Shown here piece by piece: positions 6,961-11,932 of a stretch of 11,932 bases of DNA. This stretch comes from CAYYWP01 sp964475125 (lineage in GTDB: Bacteria; Desulfobacterota; Binatia; HRBIN30; CADEER01), in contig CAYYWP010000147.1 in the NCBI GenBank assembly GCA_964475125.1, positions 1-11,932 of the forward strand, read 5' to 3'. A program made the position numbers and the translations under genes. Positions within the stretch are counted from its first letter, which is position 1; each line of letters begins with the position of its first letter. The notes under the pieces were generated by a model. It saw nothing but the letters and a program-made list of their open reading frames with translations. It did no database searches and was not told where the DNA came from.

Positions 6961-7371
6961 TCATTCCTTCGACTCCACGTACCGGCCGAAATTGTCCAGG
7001 ATGGCCTGCCAGCCGATGCGCTGAAGCTCGGGCGTGTTCTCGGTTTCCGCGTCGAACGTTTCCTTCACGAGGACGCCGCCGCGCTGCTCGACGAACTCGA
7101 TCTTGACCTCCCGGCCGTCGCTCATGCGGAATTCAATGGACTTGTGGGGCACGATACGGGTGTACGTTCCCTCGAAGTCGAACCCCACGCTTCCGTCTTT
7201 GGCTTCCATCCGCGACGAAAAGGTACCGTCTTCACGCAAGTCGACAGCGCTCTTGGTCGTGTGCCAGTCGTCCGACGCCGCGTTCCATTGCTTGATGTCC
7301 TCTGGGGTACTCCAGGCGTCCCAGACCTTGTTCGGCTCTGCCTTTACGACGGTCTCGACAGTGATCTTCAT
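6961..7371 (-). CDS. SRPBCC / AHSA1-like (START-fold) protein
   Basis: This 136-residue protein begins MKITVETVVKAEPNKVWDAW followed by TPEDIKQWN, the usual opening of the AHSA1/CalC branch of the SRPBCC superfamily (a hydrophobic ligand-binding helix-grip fold). Further family marks are DLREDGTFSSRMEAKDGSVGFDF, the GTYTRIVPHKSIEF strand, and a final amphipathic helix QRIGWQAILDNFGRYVE. ATG 7371 is supported by GGAG seven bases upstream; the in-frame start at 7464 would translate the attC-like site itself. Members bind or modify small hydrophobic molecules, but no ligand can be named. It is the first gene of a two-gene cassette with the VOC protein. Confidence 0.87.
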   Translation of the reverse strand: MKITVETVVKAEPNKVWDAWSTPEDIKQWNAASDDWHTTKSAVDLREDGTFSSRMEAKDGSVGFDFEGTYTRIVPHKSIEFRMSDGREVKIEFVEQRGGVLVKETFDAETENTPELQRIGWQAILDNFGRYVESKE

Positions 7372-7388
7372 GGGTTTTCTCCGAATCG

Positions 7389-7474
7389 ATTGCGCGAGCG
7401 GCATGCCGCGACACGCCCGCTCCCGTTGTCCGAACGGCTGCGCGGCCCGCGTCGGCTGCAGCACTCTGTTAGGT
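7389..7474 (-). repeat. attC-like site E, with one outer box decayed
   Basis: The right box is a good GTTAGGT, and the right arm (CGCGTCGGCTGCAGC) and centre (CCCGTTGTCCGAAC) match sites G and I. The left box, where CTAAC is expected, reads GATTGCG, so the cassette-boundary box is degraded. The left limit is approximate. The stop codon (TAA) of the PH-domain gene lies inside the right box. Confidence 0.6.
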
Positions 7475-8032
7475 GACGTTCCGCTGGCGTTCTATGAGCT
7501 GCGCATAGACCCGCTTCACATCGTCGATGCGTTCGAAGCATGGGGTCTGATACTTTCCCATGCCTGGCCATTGCATTCCGGCGTACCACGCTGCGAAGGG
7601 CTGCTGCCGGCCCAGGTAGATCGTGCCGGTACCATCCTTCCGCTCCTCGAGTGAGATGTCGGTAAGCGTCCTGAGAGGAAGTGACGTCGTAGTGCGCGAC
7701 AACATGCCCGACACGATGATCACACGACGATTTGTGAGCCCGTAAAACGTGTTGGCGCGAACACGCGCATCGACAAAGAACCGGCCGACCGTGATGTACA
7801 CGGCGACGATGACGAAGGGGATGCCCCATAGCGCGAAGAACAGCGGCGCGCCCTTTTCGAGGACGCTCGCCTCCCAGAACACCGCGAAGCCGCCCCACAA
7901 CAGGCTAAAGGGGATCATGAAGGCATCGGATGGGCGCAACAGCAACCCTTGCCAGGGTACACCGGTCCAGATGAGTGACTCACCAGCCTCGAGGGAGCTG
8001 CTGACCTGAAGCTCCGCATTCTTGCTCAACAC
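7469..8032 (-). CDS. PH-domain (bPH2-type) membrane protein
   Basis: This protein of about 187 residues opens with a soluble stretch containing ESLIWTGVPWQGLLLRPSD, continues with two hydrophobic helices (about residues 38-56 and 63-83), and ends in a soluble domain (FVDARVRANTFYGLTNRRVIIVSG, LPLRTLTDISLEERKDGTGTIYLG) typical of bacterial PH-like (bPH2/YdbT-type) proteins. Function in this family is largely unknown; it is likely an inner-membrane protein with the PH part in the cytoplasm. GTG 8032 or TTG 8029 could be the start; TTG has the better spacing from GGAGG. The leader is only about 20 bases from the cassette boundary. The stop overlaps site E. Confidence 0.8.
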   Translation of the reverse strand: MLSKNAELQVSSSLEAGESLIWTGVPWQGLLLRPSDAFMIPFSLLWGGFAVFWEASVLEKGAPLFFALWGIPFVIVAVYITVGRFFVDARVRANTFYGLTNRRVIIVSGMLSRTTTSLPLRTLTDISLEERKDGTGTIYLGRQQPFAAWYAGMQWPGMGKYQTPCFERIDDVKRVYAQLIERQRNVT

Positions 8033-8044
8033 TCACCTCCCGGC

Positions 8045-8135
8045 GCCTAACGCCTCGGCGATGAGCCGCCCGGCGCACGGTTGGTCGCAACGACCAGCGC
8101 TGCTCAAGCCGGTCGGCTCCACCGGCTGGTTATCG
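8045..8135 (-). repeat. attC-like site F
   Basis: The left box is GCCTAAC (perfect), which gives the cassette start GTTAGGC in gene direction; the right box GTTATCG is degenerate. The arms GCCTCGGCGATGAGCCG and CGGCTCCACCGGC pair with an extra C on the right. The centre (GCTCAAGCCGGTCGG) is shared with site B. The site ends 18 bases from the toxin stop. Confidence 0.72.
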
Positions 8136-8153
8136 CCGCGTTCTTAATGTTGG

Positions 8154-8531
8154 TCATCCCGTGGCACGGCGCACGGCGTTTCGAACGGGTTGCGACAGAT
8201 CGACGAAAACGAAGAACTTGGTCGGATACAGGGCCCGGTTCCGCGACTGGTTATGCCACAGGGCAAGAATCTCGACGGTGTCCTGATCGAGACGTGCGCG
8301 ATAGTAGAGATGATAGCGCACGCGGCTGGGGTGGACGCGACGTACGCCGGTGAGTCGCGCATTCAGCGCACGCGCGCCGATGCTTGGCTGGAGCGCGATC
8401 AGCCGGAACACCCGCTCGATCTCGCCCCTGAGGAGATCCGGTGCCGCAGCTCGGTTTGCGTCCCACCATTCGCCTGCCTTGGTGATCTCGCGCGCGGCGC
8501 GACGAGTGACCTTGATGGTGAGTGGCGTCAC
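8154..8531 (-). CDS. RelE/ParE-superfamily toxin
   Basis: This 125-residue protein carries the RelE/ParE pattern: KVTRRAAREITKAGEWWDAN, an arginine-rich middle (GVRRVHPSRVRYHLYYRARLD) and the last strand VEILALWHNQSRNRA. Such toxins block translation by ribosome-dependent mRNA cleavage (RelE) or poison gyrase (ParE); the sequence alone does not decide which. The core ends near residue 103, and the last ~22 residues (LYPTKFFVFVDLSQPVRNAV...) extend beyond the usual end, perhaps by loss of an earlier stop near the attC-like site. GTG 8531 overlaps the antitoxin stop by four bases (GTGA), showing translational coupling with the antitoxin first. Confidence 0.85.
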   Translation of the reverse strand: MTPLTIKVTRRAAREITKAGEWWDANRAAAPDLLRGEIERVFRLIALQPSIGARALNARLTGVRRVHPSRVRYHLYYRARLDQDTVEILALWHNQSRNRALYPTKFFVFVDLSQPVRNAVRRATG

Positions 8532-8749
8532 TTGCGCGAGGCGAGATCGCTGAGAAACCGCTTCCCATCGACCACTTCCCCACGTTCCGCCTCGTCGATC
8601 GCGAGCAGCAAGTCCGCTTCGGCTTCGCCGTTGAGCTCGAAGGTTTCGTCACCCTCCGGTGCGATGACGGTTACGGTTGAGCCTTCCTCAAGCGGTGCGC
8701 CGTCGACGACAACCTGGCCTGCAACCACCTTGCCGCTCGCTACTTTCAT
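8528..8749 (-). CDS. Antitoxin of the RelE/ParE pair
   Basis: This 73-residue acidic protein starts MKVASGKVVAGQVVVDGAPL, a short beta-rich N terminus like that of the small antitoxins found with ParE-type toxins in deltaproteobacteria. It continues as EEGSTVTVIAPEGDETFEL and ends in a helical segment (EADLLLAIDEAERGEVVDGKRFLSDLA) that would wrap the toxin. ATG 8749 has GGGAGG just upstream; an in-frame ATG at 8842 adds an unrelated tail running through the cassette boundary. It overlaps the toxin gene by four bases. Such antitoxins usually repress their own operon, but no operator can be seen in the ~60 bases between site G and the start. Confidence 0.78.
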   Translation of the reverse strand: MKVASGKVVAGQVVVDGAPLEEGSTVTVIAPEGDETFELNGEAEADLLLAIDEAERGEVVDGKRFLSDLASRK

Positions 8750-8810
8750 ACGCCTCCCGTACTCTCCGCCGCCGGATCTGTCCAGCAACGCTTGCGTATC
8801 AGGAGGTGCC

Positions 8811-8907
8811 GCCGAACGCTGGCGCTCAGCCGTGCGGGCCACAACGTGCAGCCTCCCGTTGTCCGAACGCCGACGTGGCCCGGGTCGGCTGCAGCGGCAT
8901 GTTAGAG
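8811..8907 (-). repeat. attC-like site G
   Basis: Boxes are GCCGAAC and GTTAGAG, each one base off the consensus. The arms GCTCAGCCG...CGGGCCAC and GTGGCCCGGGTCGGCTGCAGC pair well, with extra bases on the right. The length is 97 bp. It ends one base before the stop of the 107-residue ORF. Confidence 0.77.
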
Positions 8908-8908
8908 G

Positions 8909-9232
8909 TCAACACGGTCCGTTCCGGAAGCTCGCCGAGACGTGTGAGGCGAACTCCGCGAAGGAAGTTGGCGTCGCAGGGTAGCAGGCGGCCGCCGCGG
9001 CGGGTGCTACGAGGCAACTGAGGATCAGCGAAGCTGGAAACCCAATGCGCCCCCCGCGGAAGCCAACCAACGGGGTGGCAGCGCAACGACAAACACCGTC
9101 GAGCCAGCGATCAGCGCGTGCGCGACGTCCCTGTGCCACGCGTAGCCACCGCACCAGAAGAATTCCAGGAAGGCGCGGCTCGGCGATGGCGACGATCAGA
9201 GCGGCAACTGAAGCGGTTGCTCGGAGCAGCAC
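8909..9232 (-). CDS. Cassette ORFan, possibly exported
   Basis: This 107-residue reading frame has no family I recognise. It begins with a hydrophobic stretch (LLRATASVAALIVAIAE), has an arginine-rich middle, then a second, stronger hydrophobic stretch (FPASLILSCLVAPAAAAACY) and a short polar tail. The GTG start has GGAG eight bases upstream and lies 17 bases inside the cassette boundary of site H; the stop is one base from site G. That tight fit is the main evidence that it is a gene. The signal-peptide-like segment near the C-terminal third is odd and could mean that a frameshift joined two parts. Confidence 0.5.
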   Translation of the reverse strand: MLLRATASVAALIVAIAEPRLPGILLVRWLRVAQGRRARADRWLDGVCRCAATPLVGFRGGRIGFPASLILSCLVAPAAAAACYPATPTSFAEFASHVSASFRNGPC

Positions 9233-9242
9233 TGTTTCGCTC

Positions 9243-9344
9243 CGCTAACGTCGTGCCGCTCAGCCGCGGCCGCGGCGTACCCTCGGCCGGGCTCGAACAC
9301 CTCGGGTCCGTGCCGTGACCGTCGGCTGTAGCGGCTCGTGAGCC
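9243..9344 (-). repeat. attC-like site H
   Basis: Boxes are CGCTAAC and GTGAGCC, both degenerate. The inner arms GCCGCTCAGCCG and CGGCTGTAGCGGC pair with an extra T on the right. At 102 bp it is the longest site. The upstream gene reads through most of it. Confidence 0.68.
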
Positions 9345-9700
9345 CTCGACGCCCGCGAGCCCACGCGGTCCCGTTTCGCGACGAAGCCCGATTGGTCTCC
9401 CTGGTGTATGAAGAGCTTGCCGTGCATCATGTCGCCGTCGATCCTTGCGTTGCCGCGGCCGCTTGATGGGTCCATTTCGTCGAAACCAGACCACGAGAAT
9501 TCGACAACGGGGGCATCGCCGGCGCGCTCCTCGACGCAATAGTCGATCGACGCACCGATCGCGATCAGCTGCATTTCGCCCAGACCGTTGCGGCCGAAGG
9601 TGATGTGAGCTGGAACGACGAGGTCGAGTGCGTCCTGATCCCACATCTCGGTCTCAACGATCCGCCATCGGCCTGCGACGAATTGCTCACCTTTGGCCAT
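9260..9700 (-). CDS. Small conserved-type hypothetical protein with an attC-encoded tail
   Basis: The first ~110 of 146 residues look like a real small beta-rich domain: GEQFVAGRWRIVETEMWDQD, HITFGRNGLGEMQLIAIGASIDY, VEFSWSGFDEMDPSSGRGNA, and GKLFIHQGDQSGFVAKR. The W-x-G-x-DE-x-D...GRG...H-x-GD-x-S-x-F-x-A pattern is one I associate with small proteobacterial proteins of unknown function. From about residue 119 on (ending RAHEPLQPTVTART...) the frame translates site H, so the tail is not ancestral. ATG 9700 has GGGAG four bases upstream and lies 23 bases from the cassette boundary of site I. No enzymatic role is suggested. Confidence 0.75.
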   Translation of the reverse strand: MAKGEQFVAGRWRIVETEMWDQDALDLVVPAHITFGRNGLGEMQLIAIGASIDYCVEERAGDAPVVEFSWSGFDEMDPSSGRGNARIDGDMMHGKLFIHQGDQSGFVAKRDRVGSRASRAHEPLQPTVTARTRGVRARPRVRRGRG

Positions 9701-9716
9701 TACGCTCCCTACGCAG

Positions 9717-9813
9717 GGCTAACGCCGGCGCTCAGCCGCGCGGGTCGCTGTCCGGCGTCTCCTGCTGTCCGTTCGGCTGCGCAGCGCGCGTCGGCTGCAG
9801 CGGCTCGTTGGAC
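9717..9813 (-). repeat. attC-like site I
   Basis: Boxes are GGCTAAC and GTTGGAC (the latter perfect). The arms CGGCGCTCAGCCGCGCG and CGCGCGTCGGCTGCAGCGG pair with an extra T and one further unpaired base on the right, exactly where attC sites have extrahelical bases. The length is 97 bp. It ends 18 bases from the lipoprotein stop. Confidence 0.82.
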
Positions 9814-9831
9814 CGACACCGACGTCAGATC

Positions 9832-10644
9832 TCAATCGCGCGCGCCATTCGTCGGTCCCAGATACCTGATCCTCCCATCGGCGACCATCCAGGCGCCCAA
9901 GGAAGTTCCCACGGCGAAGGGCATTCTCTCATGAAGACTCAAGAACACATGGGATTCGTTCGGTGTGGGAGTAACGAGATTCGTCAGGAAGATAGCCTTC
10001 GCAGCCGCAGCCGGTGGCATAGCGGAACGATCGACGTACATGCAGTCCTTCGATAGCGCTCGGTTCTCCAGGACCTGGCTGCCATCAGCTGAGACGAGGA
10101 TCCGGAGTTGACGACCAACCATCACGCGCCCCGGCACAGTTGTGGCTGGTAGGAGATACACATGCCAGTCGCCGTTAGCACCGAACGGATCCTGAAACAC
10201 GACGGTGTTGTATCGTTCGGCGCAATCGAGCGATGCACTCGCAATGGCAAGTTGTCGCGCTTTGAACGCGGACAACTGAACCAGCGGTAGCGGTTCCGGA
10301 GAACTTAGGCGTTTCGCGGACGGGGTTCCGTGGGCGGAGAAAGATACGTCGTAGAGAGCTGCGTATGTGCCGGCATTTTCGCCGACGAATCGAACGACAA
10401 TTCCTTCGGGGGTGGATACCGTGATCCAACCGAGGACGCCGGTCTCGTTCGAGGGAGTGACCCCAACGCGTATCAGCCCATCCGTAGCCTGTGCTGCGGC
10501 AGCGGCGTGGACGAGGATCATCTGACCGAGGCGCTCTGCTTCCGCGATCTCTGTGCCCGTTGCGGGAGGTAGTGGGTGTGCGACGGGTCGGGTGCTACAC
10601 GCTGCAAGGGCCAACGCGAGCATCCCTGAAAGGACGCGTTTCAT
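9832..10644 (-). CDS. Lipoprotein of unknown function
   Basis: Counted from ATG 10644 this is a 270-residue protein starting MKRVLSGMLALALAACSTRP: a type II signal peptide with lipobox L-A-A-C, so it should be lipidated and anchored in the envelope. AGGAG lies about nine bases before this ATG. The mature part is predicted beta-rich (GVLGWITVSTPEGIVVRFV; GDWHVYLLPATTVPGRVMVG) and contains two cysteines (SLDCAERY, SKDCMYVD) that could form a disulfide. No family is recognised. The frame remains open for 231 more bases upstream (to GTG 10875) with coding-like codon use, so either a longer protein or a small fused upstream ORF is possible. It fills the largest span between two sites in the right half of the array. 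Confidence 0.75.
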   Translation of the reverse strand: MKRVLSGMLALALAACSTRPVAHPLPPATGTEIAEAERLGQMILVHAAAAAQATDGLIRVGVTPSNETGVLGWITVSTPEGIVVRFVGENAGTYAALYDVSFSAHGTPSAKRLSSPEPLPLVQLSAFKARQLAIASASLDCAERYNTVVFQDPFGANGDWHVYLLPATTVPGRVMVGRQLRILVSADGSQVLENRALSKDCMYVDRSAMPPAAAAKAIFLTNLVTPTPNESHVFLSLHERMPFAVGTSLGAWMVADGRIRYLGPTNGARD

Positions 10645-10894
10645 TCGGTTGAGCTCCTTGTAGCGCCGGCGGTGGCAGTCGAGCAACCGCAGGTCGCTCT
10701 CGCAGAGCAGCACTGCCATGATCCAGGCGACACCGCGCCACTCGGCGAGCAAGGCCGCCACCTCCGTGCGGATCATGACGACCGGCAGTCGCCTCGGGCG
10801 CTTGGCGCGCACGCGATTGTCGGGCCAACCGACCTCAACCCGCAGGACTGCACGGTACAGAAAGAGCACCACCACGAGCGCCCGGTTCGGTGCG
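10645..10894 (-). other. Cassette leader with in-frame open extension
   Basis: These 250 bases lie between site J and the lipoprotein ATG. The lipoprotein frame is open from GTG 10875 and would encode 77 residues (containing RVRAKRPRRLPVVMIRTEVA and CHRRRYKELNR) with high third-position GC. It matches no family I know and would bury the lipoprotein signal peptide. It may be a small gene that lost its stop, or a promoter-bearing leader. Confidence 0.3.
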
Positions 10895-10942
10895 ATCTAA
10901 CGCCTCACTCGCAGCCACTGTGCGAGGCGCGCGGCGGTGGCG

Positions 10943-10948
<6 letters not shown>
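10895..10948 (-). repeat. attC-like site J, short, at the cysteine synthase 3' end
   Basis: The left box ATCTAAC is perfect (GTTAGAT in gene direction); the right box GTTACGC is degenerate. TAACGCC and GGCGTTA are perfect 7-bp complements, and CTCGCA/TGCGAG inside the left half can form its own hairpin. At 54 bp it is the shortest site. The TAA stop of the cysteine synthase gene lies within the right box. Confidence 0.6.

Positions 10949-11932
<984 letters not shown>

Noticed and set aside
6631..7476. 281-residue plus-strand frame
   Set aside because: It is antisense to the VOC and SRPBCC genes, both of which have recognisable folds and ribosome-binding sites or family-consistent starts.

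Overview
The window is high-GC DNA, probably from a soil or sediment bacterium of deltaproteobacterial, myxobacterial or Binatota-like type. That placement is an inference from GC content, codon use and the style of the encoded families; no marker gene fixes it. Apart from one plus-strand gene (lnt) at the left, every convincing gene lies on the minus strand, so the natural reading direction is right to left.

Left part (1-4491): the 5' end of a minus-strand membrane-protein gene runs off the left edge and is divergent from an apolipoprotein N-acyltransferase gene (lnt). Convergent to lnt is a minus-strand row of stand-alone small enzymes: a cupin, a phosphinothricin-acetyltransferase-like GNAT, an exported metallo-beta-lactamase-fold hydrolase and a SnoaL/NTF2-like protein. 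No attC-like sites were found in this part. A 12-bp inverted repeat lies in the lnt/SnoaL convergent gap.

Centre (4492-10948): this is the remarkable part. Nine imperfect palindromes of about 54-102 bp begin with degenerate RYYYAAC and end with degenerate GTTRRRY on the plus strand. They share arm sequences (left CGGCGCTCAGCCGCG-like, right CGTCGGCTGCAGC-like) and carry unpaired extra bases mainly in the right arm. Each sits just downstream of a minus-strand gene, often within 2-20 bp of its stop or overlapping it. These are the hallmarks of integron attC sites, so I read the region as an array of eight gene cassettes with no integrase in view (a CALIN, or the interior of a chromosomal integron). 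In transcription order the cassettes carry a lipoprotein; a small conserved-type hypothetical; a small ORFan; a RelE/ParE-type toxin-antitoxin pair; a PH-domain membrane protein; an SRPBCC/AHSA1 plus a VOC (glyoxalase-fold) protein; a small membrane protein; and an ABM-domain protein plus a variant amidohydrolase.

Right edge (10943-11932): a cysteine synthase family gene, cut by the window end. Its stop codon lies inside the last attC-like site, so it is either the chromosomal flank of the array or itself a cassette gene. An integrase and attI, if present, would be expected further to the right because all cassettes read leftward.

The cassette genes look like independent accessory functions (small-molecule handling, stress, envelope proteins, and addiction by the toxin-antitoxin pair) rather than one pathway.
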